Assembly (NCBI RefSeq): GCF_002105535.1 | Contig: NZ_CP015848.1 | Coordinates: 3,142,926-3,206,925, forward strand | DNA from: Magnetospirillum sp. ME-1 | GTDB taxonomy: Bacteria; Pseudomonadota; Alphaproteobacteria; Rhodospirillales; Magnetospirillaceae | Length of the DNA stretch: 64,000 nt | Direction: 5' to 3' | Shown here: positions 54,681 through 63,937 of the stretch, one piece after another | How positions within the stretch are numbered: the first letter of the stretch is position 1 | Layout: every line of letters starts with the position of its first letter | Made by a program: the position numbers and the translations under genes | Notes under the pieces: generated by a model | What the model was told of the DNA's origin: nothing | Databases searched by the model: none | Seen by the model: only the letters and a program-made list of their open reading frames with translations

Positions 54681-57107
54681 TCAGGCGGCATGCCTTTCCG
54701 CCATGAAGCGGGCCATGACCAGGTCTTCCTTGCGGATGTGCTGGACCAGCCAGGTCGCCACATAATCGAACAGCTCGGCCCCGGCGGAGGCGTTGCCCGA
54801 CGCGATGGCGGCGCGCAGCTGGTCGATCCGCTGGAAGAAGGCGCGATGGCTGCGGGCATGGGCATCCGCCTCGGGATAGGCGTGGCGCTTCATCAGGCCT
54901 TCCTCGTCGTCGAAATGGGCGTGCATGGAGCGGTCCAGCTCGGCCAGCAGATCCGCGGCGGCCACCTGGCCGTCGCCGCTCATCATGGCGCGATAGGCCT
55001 TGTTGACCAGATCGTAGAGGTCCCGGTGGTGCTGGTCCACCGAGGCCTGGCCGGTCTCCAGGGCGGCATCCCAGCGCAGCAGCACCATGTCCTTCTTCTC
55101 GGCCCGCACCTGGGCCAGGAAGGTGGAAACCTCGTGGCGCAGGAATTCCGCCTGCCGGGACAGGTCGGTGGCTGATTCGCGGATCTGTTCGGCGGCGGCG
55201 CCGGTTTCGCGGGCCGCCTGCTCCACCGAGACGATGTTGCCCGAGACCTCGGAGGTGCCGGCGGCGGCCTGTTCCACGTTGCGGGCGATTTCGGCGGTGG
55301 CGGCGGTCTGCTGCTGCACCGCCGAGGCCACCGAGGTGCCGATCTCGCCCATTTCGCCGATCACCGCGGAAATGCTGTCGATGGCCGACACGGCGGCCGA
55401 GGTGCTCTGCTGCACGGCGGAGATCTGGCCGGCGATCTCGCTGGTGGCGCGCGCCGTCTGGTTGGCGAGGTTCTTGACCTCGTTGGCGACCACGGCGAAG
55501 CCTTTGCCGGCATCGCCGGCGCGTGCCGCCTCGATGGTGGCGTTGAGCGCCAGCAGGTTGGTCTGGGCGGCGATGTCGTTGATCAGGTTGACGATCTCGC
55601 CGATGCGTCCGACGTTCTCGGACAGCGAGCGGACCTGATCGGTGGTGTGGCTGGCCTCCTCGCGGGCGCGTTCGGCCACCGCCTGCGAGCGCTCCACCTG
55701 CTGGGAGATCTCGTTGATGGAGGACGACAGCTCCTCGGTGGCCGAGGCGACGGTCTGGACGTTGGCCGAAGCCTGGGTCGCCGAGGAGGCGACGGTGGTG
55801 GCCTGGGCGCTGGTCTCGGTGGCGGTGCCGGCCATCTGGCCCGAGGCGGCCTGAAGCTCGGTGGCGGCCGAGGTCACCGTCTCGATCACCTTGCCTACGC
55901 TGTCCTCGAAGGTGTCGGCCATCTTGCGCATGGCCATCAGGCGGTCGGCTTCGGCCCTTTTCTTCTGCTCCTCCTGCTCGGCTTCCAGCTGCTTGACCCG
56001 GATCAGCTGATCCTTGAAATGGGCCACCGAGCGGGCCATGGTCCCGATCTCGTCGCCGCGTTCGGCATAGGGGACGTCGATGGCGAGGTTGTTGCGGGCC
56101 AGCTGGTCCATCACCCCGGTCATGGCGCCCACCGGGCCGAGGATCGAGCGGGCGATCAGCATGGCGAAGATCAGGCCCAGCACCACCGCCACCGTCGATA
56201 CCGCCTTGGACCAGGCTTCCTGGCTGTCGATGGTGGCCTCGGTGCTGCTGCCCAGCGCGGTCATGACCTCCATCTGGGCATCCTTGACCTTGACGGCCAG
56301 GTCGGCGAACTCGGCGCCGAGGCGTGCCGCCTCCTTGGAGACCAGCCGGTCGATCTCCAGGGTGCCGTTCAGGATCACCACGAAGTCGGCGCGGTAGGCG
56401 GGCAGGATCTGCCCGACGGTATCGACGGCCTTGCGGCTGCGGGCGTCGCGGGCCTGCGCCGCCAGGACCTTGAGCGCCGCCTCGGTGGCGGCCAGCTCGG
56501 CCAGGGTGGAATCGGCGAATTTCTGGTCCGGCGTGGCGAGGAAGCGGTTGGCGCTGACCCGGGCCAGCAACAGGTGCTGCAGCGCCTTGCCGGCGTGCGC
56601 GGCCGTCTGGTACTCGCCATCGGCCATGGCGCCGTCCACCACGCCGCCCAGCGCATCGACCATGGCGGCGCCCGCCGGGGCGGCCCGCTCGACGAGCGCC
56701 TTGTCGCGTTCACCGCGCAGCACCGTGATCTTGTCGAAATTGGCGTTGTACTCCTCGAACAGCGCCTTCATGCGCGTCAGGGTCGCCTTGCGCTCCGTAT
56801 CGATGGTGGCGGCGATGGCGTCGCCCAGGTCCTTCTCCAGGCTGCCCTGCAGCGCGCGAATCCGGCTCAGCGCGCCCGCGTCGCCCTGGCTGCCGGTATA
56901 GGCCAGGACGTTGCGCCGCAATCCCACCACGTTGCGGTCGATGGTCAGAACCCGGATGGTGTTGGCGTTGACCCGCTGGAATTCCGAGACGTTGCGCTCG
57001 ATGGTCACGAGGCCGATGCCCACCATCACGGCGACGATCACCAGGAAGGCGAGAATACTGAGGAAGCCGCCATAGATGCGGGTCTTCACCGTCAGGGTCG
57101 CGGCCAT
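54681..57107 (-). CDS. Methyl-accepting chemotaxis protein with C-terminal hemerythrin domain
   Basis: An 808-residue receptor. Membrane helices near 12-32 and 305-330 enclose a large helical periplasmic domain. HAMP is near 330-385 and the signalling hairpin tip [20 protein letters not shown] is near 515. The last 130 residues form a bacteriohemerythrin: [34 protein letters not shown] and HIRKEDL supply the diiron ligands. In Desulfovibrio DcrH a similar domain senses oxygen. ATGs at 57116 and 57107 are both possible; GAGG spacing favours 57107. Confidence 0.9.
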   Translation of the reverse strand: MAATLTVKTRIYGGFLSILAFLVIVAVMVGIGLVTIERNVSEFQRVNANTIRVLTIDRNVVGLRRNVLAYTGSQGDAGALSRIRALQGSLEKDLGDAIAATIDTERKATLTRMKALFEEYNANFDKITVLRGERDKALVERAAPAGAAMVDALGGVVDGAMADGEYQTAAHAGKALQHLLLARVSANRFLATPDQKFADSTLAELAATEAALKVLAAQARDARSRKAVDTVGQILPAYRADFVVILNGTLEIDRLVSKEAARLGAEFADLAVKVKDAQMEVMTALGSSTEATIDSQEAWSKAVSTVAVVLGLIFAMLIARSILGPVGAMTGVMDQLARNNLAIDVPYAERGDEIGTMARSVAHFKDQLIRVKQLEAEQEEQKKRAEADRLMAMRKMADTFEDSVGKVIETVTSAATELQAASGQMAGTATETSAQATTVASSATQASANVQTVASATEELSSSINEISQQVERSQAVAERAREEASHTTDQVRSLSENVGRIGEIVNLINDIAAQTNLLALNATIEAARAGDAGKGFAVVANEVKNLANQTARATSEIAGQISAVQQSTSAAVSAIDSISAVIGEMGEIGTSVASAVQQQTAATAEIARNVEQAAAGTSEVSGNIVSVEQAARETGAAAEQIRESATDLSRQAEFLRHEVSTFLAQVRAEKKDMVLLRWDAALETGQASVDQHHRDLYDLVNKAYRAMMSGDGQVAAADLLAELDRSMHAHFDDEEGLMKRHAYPEADAHARSHRAFFQRIDQLRAAIASGNASAGAELFDYVATWLVQHIRKEDLVMARFMAERHAA

Positions 57108-57259
57108 GTCTGTCATCCTCGGCTTGAGATGGCGGTCGTGCCATCGGGGCAAGCGTATCTTGAGGACATAAGGTTAACGTGGTGCGAACTTATACGTATC
57201 TCTTTCGGCTGGCATCGAGGCAGGGCGTAGCTCGGAAGCCATAGTCCCGCCCGGCTCGG

Positions 57260-57937
57260 CTACAGCCCGTAATCGAGGCCGTCGGCTCCAACCTTCAGGG
57301 TGAACTCGCCCAACCCGCCGCGCTTGCGGTCGTTCTCGCGGAAGGGGTCGAAGGCTACGGGGCCGGGGGGGACGATCTTGTCGCGGCCGGGATCGAGGGC
57401 GGCCAGGGCGGCGGGGAAACGGGCGGCGTCGTAGGCGGCCGAGGGGTAGGCCCAGGCGGTGAAGGTGTACCTGCCCTGGCGGCAGCTGGCGGCGGTCCAG
57501 TAATAGGAGTGGGACGGCAACTGCAATCCCACCGCCGGCGCCCCAAAGGCGCCGGACTGGTCCAGGGCGGCGGACAACCCGTCCCGCGCCGCCTGATCCA
57601 GGGGAGCCGAGGCGGTATCGGCCCGCCAGGGCGACAGCGGGTCGGTCAGCTCGATGGTGGCGACATTGCCCGGGCGGGTGATGGCGCTGATCTTCAGGTT
57701 CGGGGCTGTGGACTCCCATTCGTAGAACCGCACCTGCTGGTCCCACAGGGCATTGTAGACCAGGCGGAAACGCTCGGGCGAACCCGGCGCGCAGGCTTCC
57801 CGGATGTCCGCGCCCTCGACGAAGGAGAACCACTGGACCTTGCGGAACAGCGGGTTGCCGACATCACCGCCGGTATAGGCGCATCCCGACAGGGCGGCGG
57901 CGAGGGCGAGCGTGGAGAGGGCGAGGCGGCGGGGCAT
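57260..57937 (-). CDS. Lipoprotein of unknown function
   Basis: A 225-residue protein with signal peptide and lipobox LSGC at about 16-19. The mature part is rich in aromatic residues (WFSFVEG, YYWTAASC and TAWAYP) and has three further Cys. I do not recognise the family. It is divergent from the carboxypeptidase gene, with 157 bases between starts, and its 3' end faces the hemerythrin-MCP promoter. Confidence 0.65.
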   Translation of the reverse strand: MPRRLALSTLALAAALSGCAYTGGDVGNPLFRKVQWFSFVEGADIREACAPGSPERFRLVYNALWDQQVRFYEWESTAPNLKISAITRPGNVATIELTDPLSPWRADTASAPLDQAARDGLSAALDQSGAFGAPAVGLQLPSHSYYWTAASCRQGRYTFTAWAYPSAAYDAARFPAALAALDPGRDKIVPPGPVAFDPFRENDRKRGGLGEFTLKVGADGLDYGL

Positions 57938-58094
57938 GGCGGTTTTCCGTTGGCGAGGGGCGGGACCTGCAAGGATGGGCAGGGAAATATGGCGGGAATC
58001 GGGCGGTTCGCGAAGCTTTACACAGATTCGCAAAATCTTTAAGGTTTCGGCGATACCCTAAGCCAACTCAGTCGCTGAACGGAAGGTCGAGACG

Positions 58095-59375
58095 TTGCAC
58101 CTGAGCCGCACCGGATTCCTGAATCGTGTCCGCCTGTTGGCCGTCGCCGTGGCGGCGGTCCTGACGCTGTCGGCCCAGCCGGCGCTGGCCGGGCGCTACG
58201 CCTCCATCGTCATCGACGCGGAATCCGGTTCCGTCCTGCATGCGGCAAGTCCCGACGCCAAATCCTATCCGGCGTCGCTGACCAAGGTGATGACCCTGTT
58301 CCTGCTGTTCGACGAGCTGGATGCGGGGCGCATCCGCCTCGACACCAAGTTTACCACCTCGGCCCATGCCGCCGCCCAGTCGCCGTCCAAGCTGGGGCTC
58401 GAGCCCGGCGAGAAGATCTCGGTGGAAAGCCTGATCCTCGCCCTGGTCACCAAGTCGGCCAACGACGCCGCCGTGGTGGCGGCCGAAGGCGTGGGCGGCA
58501 CCGAGGCCAATTTCGCCCAGATGATGACCCGCAAGGCCCATGCGCTGGGCATGCGCTCCACCACCTACCGCAACGCCTCGGGCCTGCCGGATCTCGGCCA
58601 GGTGTCCACGGTGCGCGACCAGGCGACCCTGGCCCGCGCCCTGATCCGCCATCATCCCGGCTACTACAAGTATTTCTCCACCCGCCAGTTCGTCTATGAC
58701 GGCCAGCCCATCAACACCCATAACCGCCTGATGCTGCGCTACCAGGGTGCCGACGGCATCAAGACCGGCTATATCCACGCCTCGGGCTTCAATCTCATCT
58801 CGTCGGCCAAGCGCGGCGACAAGCGCATCATCGGCGTGGTGTTCGGCGGCAACACCGCCGCGTCGCGCGACAAGCACATGGGTCAGCTGCTGGACAAGGG
58901 CTTCGCCAAGCTGCGGAAGGGCGAAAGCGTCGAGATGGCCGAGGCCGAGGCCGACGACCTGCCCGACCTCGACGAGCTGGTGGCCGCCGCCCAGGCGGCC
59001 AAGGCTCAGCCTAAGGCCAAGGCCGCCGCCAAGCCGGCTCCCGCCAAGAAGGTCGCCATGCGCGCCCCGGCCCGCGCCGCCAAGGATGACGACGACGACG
59101 ACGACGCGGTGGGCGATGCCGACCCGGCGGGCTGGGCCATCCAGGTGGGCGCGTTCAACGAGTACCGGCCGGCCCACAAGGCGGCCAGCGATGCCGCCAA
59201 GAAGCTGGGCGGGCTGGTGTCCAAGGCCTCCATCGACATCGACAAGGCGGGCAAGGGCGCCAAGACGGTCTATCGCGCCCGCATCTCCGGCTTCACCGAG
59301 GACCAGGCCCGCGCCGCCTGCAAGCGCCTGGGCAAGGCCGGCAAAGCCTGCAAGCCGGTCAATCCCAACGCCTGA
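58095..59375 (+). CDS. D-alanyl-D-alanine carboxypeptidase with SPOR domain
   Basis: A 426-residue periplasmic enzyme that trims peptidoglycan peptides. After a signal peptide (about 1-32) the catalytic motifs are SLTK (near 60), SAN (near 123) and KTG (near 223). A Lys/Ala-rich linker with a run of six Asp (near 335) leads to a C-terminal SPOR domain (about 350-426), which binds denuded peptidoglycan at division sites. The start is a TTG with GGAAGG 8 bases upstream; no ATG gives the signal peptide. Confidence 0.9.
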   Translation: MHLSRTGFLNRVRLLAVAVAAVLTLSAQPALAGRYASIVIDAESGSVLHAASPDAKSYPASLTKVMTLFLLFDELDAGRIRLDTKFTTSAHAAAQSPSKLGLEPGEKISVESLILALVTKSANDAAVVAAEGVGGTEANFAQMMTRKAHALGMRSTTYRNASGLPDLGQVSTVRDQATLARALIRHHPGYYKYFSTRQFVYDGQPINTHNRLMLRYQGADGIKTGYIHASGFNLISSAKRGDKRIIGVVFGGNTAASRDKHMGQLLDKGFAKLRKGESVEMAEAEADDLPDLDELVAAAQAAKAQPKAKAAAKPAPAKKVAMRAPARAAKDDDDDDDAVGDADPAGWAIQVGAFNEYRPAHKAASDAAKKLGGLVSKASIDIDKAGKGAKTVYRARISGFTEDQARAACKRLGKAGKACKPVNPNA

Positions 59376-59477
59376 TCGCGCTGTCATGGCTTGAGCGTTT
59401 TCAGCCTGAGGCGGTTGCCGTCTGTGCCTGAAAGACCCTTCGCTTTAGGCTCGGGGTGACAATCCGTCTTGGGTTTA

Positions 59478-59637
59478 GCGGGCTGCGGAAAAAGTCCCGT
59501 CATCCCCGCGAAGGCGGGGATCCATGCATCCACCAGCCACATCTTGTGTTGAGATGGTAGAATTGCGTCAACATGGCCCCCGCCTTCGCGGGGGGTGACG
59601 GGTAAAAGGGTGGCGGGCGAGTTTTTCCGCAGCCTGC
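59478..59637. repeat. MITE-like palindromic element, copy B
   Basis: The 160-bp element has terminal inverted repeats GCGGGCTGCGGAAAAA and, on the other strand, GCAGGCTGCGGAAAAA. Inside are the hairpins CCCCGCGAAGGCGGGG (59504-59519) and CCCCCGCCTTCGCGGGGG (59577-59594). Order of parts matches copy A at 15786-15956, including a GGATCCATGCATC-like middle. Its right end stops just before the stop codon of the next gene. Confidence 0.8.
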
Positions 59638-59638
59638 T

Positions 59639-60055
59639 CTAATCCCGCCATCCCGCCATCAGGGCGCGGATGCGGGTGAGCGCCGCCCGCTTGTGGCGCA
59701 GGCGCCAGGTTTCGAGCCGCCATTCCTCGCGGCCGCCGGTGACACCCGGCGGGCAGAGGTAGCTTTCCGCCATCGCCTCGGTTCCGTCGCGCCTGCGGAC
59801 CATCAGGCAGCCTACCCGGTATTCCGGCCCCTCGTAATGGTCGAGGCGGCGGCAGTCCCGCTCGTCCAGGCCGCGGACCAGAAGGCCCTCCACCGCGCCG
59901 GTGGGGTGGGGGATCAGCATGGGATAGGTGCGGCCGGCGATGTTGGTCCGCCGCCAGCCGCCCAGCCGGGCCGGCTCCATCAGCGCGGGGTCCGCCGTGC
60001 GCCCCAGCACCGCGGCCAGAACCTCTTCGTCCATCAGGGTGCCGAAGAAGAACAT
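59639..60055 (-). CDS. Gamma-glutamylcyclotransferase (AIG2-like) family protein
   Basis: A 138-residue protein. It begins MFFFGTLMDE, the usual FGTL phosphate-binding turn of this fold, and has LDHYEGPEYR with the likely catalytic Glu. Members remove gamma-glutamyl amines or other gamma-linked groups; the substrate here is unknown. I chose the ATG at 60055, which starts the fold; an in-frame GTG a little upstream would add about 10 residues. The stop lies next to repeat copy B. Confidence 0.82.
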   Translation of the reverse strand: MFFFGTLMDEEVLAAVLGRTADPALMEPARLGGWRRTNIAGRTYPMLIPHPTGAVEGLLVRGLDERDCRRLDHYEGPEYRVGCLMVRRRDGTEAMAESYLCPPGVTGGREEWRLETWRLRHKRAALTRIRALMAGWRD

Positions 60056-60132
60056 GGGCAGGGATTGGGGGGGATGGGGCGGCACTGGTCGGTCTCCGGA
60101 CGCGGCTGGGCCGGAGCATAGCGTCCCGGGGC

Positions 60133-60690
60133 TTAGTCGGAAAGGCCCCTCGCCCGCTCGATGAGGATGCCGAAGGCCTCGGTGAAGGTCACCAGGGTGT
60201 CGCAGACCGGGGCGGTGAAGAAATTGGGAATGGCGGCTCCGAAAATCACGAAGCCCAACAGATGGCCATCCACGAGGATGGGGGCCGTCATGCTGGAGCG
60301 GGTGTCGGAATTGCGCGCGCCGCTGGTATGGAACCGGCCTTCCCCGCCGAACGCCGCCAGATCGTTGACGATTCTGGGCTCGTGGCTGTCGGCCAGCATG
60401 ACCAGGGACGGGACGTCGGTCATCACGATCTCGTTCACATCGGGAGGGCCGGCGCCGTCCGAATTGCACGAGAAGGCCCAAAGCATGTCGTGTTGGGCGT
60501 CATAGACCGACAGCGAGGCATGGCGCAGGGGGGCGAAGCCCGGAAGCTGGCGGATCATGCCGTGCAGGCGACGGGCCGGTTCGCTCAGCCAGGCCACCAC
60601 CCGGTCCATGGCCGGACCATCCGGCGGACCGAACGGGGCGGTGGGGGAAATGGGGGCGGCAAGGGGGGTGTCTGCGTTCATGATCATCAT
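60133..60690 (-). CDS. GAF-domain protein
   Basis: A 185-residue soluble protein. About residues 45-180 form a GAF-like domain, with LSVYDAQHDMLWAF, a SSMTAPILVDGHLLGFVIFG strand pair and a late helix. It has no output domain, so it may act as a small-ligand sensor for a partner. Several ATGs (60690, 60687, 60681) could start it; none has a strong site. The next gene downstream is 77 bases away on the same strand. Confidence 0.7.
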   Translation of the reverse strand: MMIMNADTPLAAPISPTAPFGPPDGPAMDRVVAWLSEPARRLHGMIRQLPGFAPLRHASLSVYDAQHDMLWAFSCNSDGAGPPDVNEIVMTDVPSLVMLADSHEPRIVNDLAAFGGEGRFHTSGARNSDTRSSMTAPILVDGHLLGFVIFGAAIPNFFTAPVCDTLVTFTEAFGILIERARGLSD

Positions 60691-60765
60691 GCTAACCCCA
60701 GGGATTCCGCCGGGGGAAGGCACGACTTTAGTCCGATCGTGATGATTTCGGGTAAGCCCCCGACA

Positions 60766-60987
60766 TCAATGAATGTCGGTCTGGAAGGCCCGGTGTATGC
60801 TTTTGCATGCATCCCAAAGAATGCAGGGGCGCTCCTCGGCGCAGCGGCAGCCATCGGCGATCAGCGGGGCGATGGAGTCGGAAGCCGCCATATGGCTGAG
60901 CAATCCGACGATGGCCCGAATCCGGTCCGGCAGGCAGTGGCGCAGGTCCTTGTCCATGGCGGCGTCCATCGGGCGGAGTTTGCTCAT
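60766..60987 (-). CDS. Small cysteine-bearing protein of unknown function
   Basis: A 73-residue reading frame with DKDLRHCLPDRIRAIVGLLS and a CRCAEERPC segment plus a C five residues on; four of its five Cys are in the last third. The Cys could bind metal or form disulfides. It has no recognised family and only a weak ribosome site. A frame on the opposite strand also exists but looks less protein-like. It is divergent from the Crp-family gene. Confidence 0.4.
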   Translation of the reverse strand: MSKLRPMDAAMDKDLRHCLPDRIRAIVGLLSHMAASDSIAPLIADGCRCAEERPCILWDACKSIHRAFQTDIH

Positions 60988-61062
60988 TCCATGGTATTAG
61001 GGTGTTCGACCGGGGGGAATGTCCGAATTGTCGCCATCCTCGACCAAGTGTGACGGGGTGGC

Positions 61063-61857
61063 ATGGCGGCGGGCGATGGGGCCAAGCCCGTATTGAAAAG
61101 CGGCCGGCCCGGGCCGATACTCCAAGACGGGGAACGGGCGTTGATGACGGGTTCGCAGATGATGGACGTGATCGATGGCGGCTTGGCCCGCGTATCCCTG
61201 TTCTCCGACATGGACGAGACGGCGCTGGGCGATATCGAGGCCCGCTGCAACTGGTCGCGGGTTCCCACGGGCGCCCAGATCTTCGACAAGGACAGCGACA
61301 CGCTGGACGTCTATTTCGTCGTCGAGGGGGCGGTGCGCATCCTGACCACCGGCTCGGACGAGCGCGAGGTCGCCCTGGCCGACGTCATCGCCGGCAATTA
61401 CTTCGGCGAGCTCGCCGCCATCGACGGCATGAAGCGCTCGGCCCGCGTGGTGGCCACCAAGGATTCGGTGCTGGCCTCGCTGGAGGGCGGCGCCTTTCTC
61501 GAACTGATGCGCCAGTACCCGGTCATCGCCATCAAGGTGGTGGAGCGCCTCACCCGCATCGTGCGCAGCCTGGACAGCCGGGTCGCCCAGCTCTCCAGCC
61601 AAAGCGAAAGCCAGCGCGTGTGGGGCGAGATCCTCCGCCTCGCCCAGCCCGATCCGGCCAAGCCGGATTCGTGGCAGATCGCCGATCTGCCCAACCACAA
61701 GGAAATCGCCGCCTGGGCGGGCACCACCCGCGAAAAGGTGGCCCAGGCCATCGGCGAGCTGGCCCGCGAAGGCGTGGTGCGGCGCCGCTCCATGGGGCTG
61801 GTCATCTGCGACCTGCCCCGCCTGCAGCTGATGGCGGCGGCCCGCGGCGCCGCTTAA
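61063..61857 (+). CDS. Crp/Fnr-family transcription regulator
   Basis: A 264-residue regulator (230-237 if a later start is used). The cyclic-nucleotide-binding fold spans about 40-155, with GNYFGELAAIDG and a RSARVVA segment, where the Arg-Ser pair resembles the phosphate clamp of CRP. The C-terminal helix-turn-helix has NHKEIAAWAGTTREKVAQAI. It lacks the four-Cys cluster of Fnr, so a cyclic nucleotide is the likelier ligand. Start could be 61063 or the ATG at 61144 (MTGSQ), which has GGGGAACGG upstream. Confidence 0.88.
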   Translation: MAAGDGAKPVLKSGRPGPILQDGERALMTGSQMMDVIDGGLARVSLFSDMDETALGDIEARCNWSRVPTGAQIFDKDSDTLDVYFVVEGAVRILTTGSDEREVALADVIAGNYFGELAAIDGMKRSARVVATKDSVLASLEGGAFLELMRQYPVIAIKVVERLTRIVRSLDSRVAQLSSQSESQRVWGEILRLAQPDPAKPDSWQIADLPNHKEIAAWAGTTREKVAQAIGELAREGVVRRRSMGLVICDLPRLQLMAAARGAA

Positions 61858-62121
61858 ATCCCGCCAATTCCCACCGGGAGTCCCGCCCGTCCGGCCACAT
61901 GGCCGGGCGATGGGGGCGGCTTTTGCTAAAATTTGAACTAATCTGCACAAATAAAACTTATGTCTCTGTGCGAGTCTTCACAGAAAGATTTGGTATGGTA
62001 TGGCAAATATTGTCTCACGAGATAGGGGCGGGAACGCGAAACGCAGTTCAGACCCGGGACACTCGAACGGAAGCGATGAGATGGTTCAGAGTTTCCGCGA
62101 ACAGATTAAAGGAGATGACAA

Positions 62122-62295
62122 ATGTTTACTTCGATCCGCAACACCATGACCAAGATCTCCCGTGACGAGCAGGGCGCCACCGCCATCGAATACGGTCTGA
62201 TCGCCGCCCTGATCTCCATCATCGCCATCCCCGGCATGCTGCTGGTCGGCCCCCGCATCCTGACGGCTTTCAATACCATCGCCGGCAGCATGTAG
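62122..62295 (+). CDS. flp: Flp/Fap-type pilin
   Basis: A 57-residue prepilin. Residue Gly18 is followed by ATAIEYGLIAALI, so the TadV/CpaA-type peptidase should cut after G18 and leave E5 and Y6, the Flp signature. A hydrophobic helix covers about 23-45. It is the structural subunit of an adhesive tad pilus. A strong AAAGGAGATG site lies 7 bases upstream, and a terminator follows. It is below 60 residues and so easily missed. Confidence 0.92.
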   Translation: MFTSIRNTMTKISRDEQGATAIEYGLIAALISIIAIPGMLLVGPRILTAFNTIAGSM

Positions 62296-62338
62296 CAGGA
62301 GATGCGGCCGCCAAGGCTGCGCAGCAGAATATAAACAG

Positions 62339-62368
62339 GGCGCCCTGGATCGGGGCGCCTTTTTTATT
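62339..62368 (+). terminator. Terminator of the pilin gene
   Basis: GGCGCCC and GGGCGCC form a stem around TGGATCG, followed by TTTTTTATTT. It lies 43 bases after the pilin stop, so cpaA needs its own promoter or read-through. Confidence 0.8.
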
Positions 62369-62414
62369 TTGATTGGAATGAATGCGCCTGTTGTAAGTGT
62401 AATTCTTTGGTATC

Positions 62415-62423
62415 TGTGGATAA
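62415..62423. promoter_or_regulatory. Perfect DnaA box upstream of cpaA
   Basis: TGTGGATAA is the exact reverse complement of TTATCCACA. It lies 106 bases upstream of cpaA, after the pilin terminator, in AT-rich DNA. Confidence 0.5.
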
Positions 62424-62529
62424 TTTCACTGTGCGCCATGATGGTGGCCGCTAGGATTAATGTAGGAAGCGGGATGAAGTCGGGTCGTGAATCTTCCGGA
62501 TGGAAGCATATCGGCCCCTGGAGGCGGGA

Positions 62530-63012
62530 ATGGGCAATATCATCCTCATGATTTCGGCGATTGTTTTCGTCGCGGCGCTGCTGGACGCGGCCTGGGGCGA
62601 CCTGCGCGCCTTGCGCATCCCCAACCGCGTGCCGCTCACCGTGCTGGCGGCCTTCGTGCCGGCCGCCCTGGCCATGGGCCTGGACGGCGAGGCCTGGCTG
62701 GCGCATCTGGGCACCGGCGTCCTCTCCTTCGTCGCGGCGGCCATGCTGTTCAGCCTGGGGGTGTGGGGCGGCGGCGACGCCAAGCTGGTGCCGGCCGTGC
62801 TTCTCTGGGTCGGCCCCGCCGAGCTGCCGCGTTTCCTGCTGGTCATGGCCCTGGTCGGCGGCCTGGTGGCGCTGGCCGCCCTGGTGCGGCGCCGCGCCGA
62901 GGCCGGGGACTTGCGCCCGGTGATGCGCGGCCATGTTCCCTACGGCGTCGCCATCGCCGCCGGCGGTCTGGACTGGGCGGCGGTGAGCCTGCTGCCCCGG
63001 CTGGCCGGCTGA
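62530..63012 (+). CDS. cpaA: Prepilin peptidase CpaA/TadV
   Basis: A 160-residue membrane protein with about five or six helices. The two catalytic Asp are in LLDAAWGDLRALRIPN and GGGDAKLVPA. It is the short form of type IV prepilin peptidase without a methylase domain. It cuts the Flp prepilin encoded just upstream. GGAGGCGGGA touches the ATG at 62530, which decides between this and an upstream in-frame ATG at 62500. cpaB follows 19 bases on. Confidence 0.88.
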   Translation: MGNIILMISAIVFVAALLDAAWGDLRALRIPNRVPLTVLAAFVPAALAMGLDGEAWLAHLGTGVLSFVAAAMLFSLGVWGGGDAKLVPAVLLWVGPAELPRFLLVMALVGGLVALAALVRRRAEAGDLRPVMRGHVPYGVAIAAGGLDWAAVSLLPRLAG

Positions 63013-63031
63013 GTTCGGGGAGAGGTGCGTC

Positions 63032-63937
63032 ATGCGACCCATCGTCATCATCGTCGTGGTGGCCGCCCTGGCGGCCGGGGGCACCGCCATGCTGGCCAAG
63101 TCCTGGCTCGACCGCCAGGAGGCGCGCCGCGCCAAGGCGGCCGACGAGCCCGCCACCGTGGAGGTCCTGATCGTCGCCCGCGACGTGCCGTCGGGCGCCG
63201 CCCTGGTCGGCGACGACCTGCGCTATGACGTCTGGCCGAAATCGGCGGCGGGCGACCGCCTGGCGGTGCGCAAGCCGGGCGAGGACACCAAGGCGGCCTT
63301 CGTCGGCATGATCGCGCGCCGGCCGCTGGCCGAGGGCGAGCCGGTCTCCGCCGCCACCACCTTCCGGCCCGAGGCGTCGGGCGTGCTGGCGGGCATGCTG
63401 GGGGCGGGCATGCGCGCCGTCTCCATCGCCATCACCAACCCCACCGCCGTGTCGGGCTTCATCACGCCCGGGGACCGGGTGGACGTGGTGCTGGCCACCG
63501 ATATCAAGAAGGCCGACGAGGGCGGCCCTGCCATGGAATCGGGCAGCGGGCTGCTGCTTCGCTACGGCGCCGAGACGGTGCTGGCCGATCTTCGGGTGCT
63601 GGCCATCGACCAGCAGATCACCAGGGGGCGCGACGGCGCGCCCATCCAGGGCAAGACCGCCACTCTCGAGGTTACGCCGAAACAGGCCGAGGTGCTGACC
63701 GTGGCCGGCATGATGGGCAACCTGCAACTGTCCCTGCGGCCGCCGCGCGGCTCGGAATCGGCGCCGTCGCCCGCGTCGGCCGAGACACTGGACTTCACCG
63801 CCGACCTGGAAGCTGGCAAGGTGCTGCAAGCGGTGGTCGGCTTCAAGCCGAAGGCCGAGCGCGCGGCGCCGCCCGCTCCCAAGGGTGTGCGGGTCAACCG
63901 CGCCGGCCAGATCAGTTCGGAAGGGGTGGGACGATGA
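63032..63937 (+). CDS. cpaB: Flp pilus assembly protein CpaB/RcpC
   Basis: A 301-residue protein anchored by an N-terminal helix (about 4-22). An SAF domain follows (about 42-110), with VLIVARDVPSGAAL and ITPGDRVDV later, as in RcpC/CpaB. It sits in the periplasm and assists the secretin. The stop overlaps the start of cpaC (ATGA), and the four genes from flp have the usual tad order. Confidence 0.9.
   Translation: MRPIVIIVVVAALAAGGTAMLAKSWLDRQEARRAKAADEPATVEVLIVARDVPSGAALVGDDLRYDVWPKSAAGDRLAVRKPGEDTKAAFVGMIARRPLAEGEPVSAATTFRPEASGVLAGMLGAGMRAVSIAITNPTAVSGFITPGDRVDVVLATDIKKADEGGPAMESGSGLLLRYGAETVLADLRVLAIDQQITRGRDGAPIQGKTATLEVTPKQAEVLTVAGMMGNLQLSLRPPRGSESAPSPASAETLDFTADLEAGKVLQAVVGFKPKAERAAPPAPKGVRVNRAGQISSEGVGR

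Noticed and set aside
60773-61000. 75-residue frame on the plus strand
   Set aside because: It lies opposite the small Cys-bearing frame, which has the more protein-like sequence; I kept only that one.
61980-62020. Sigma-54 promoter upstream of the pilin gene
   Set aside because: TTGGTATGGTATGGC looks suggestive, but the GG-to-GC spacing is one base short of the consensus.
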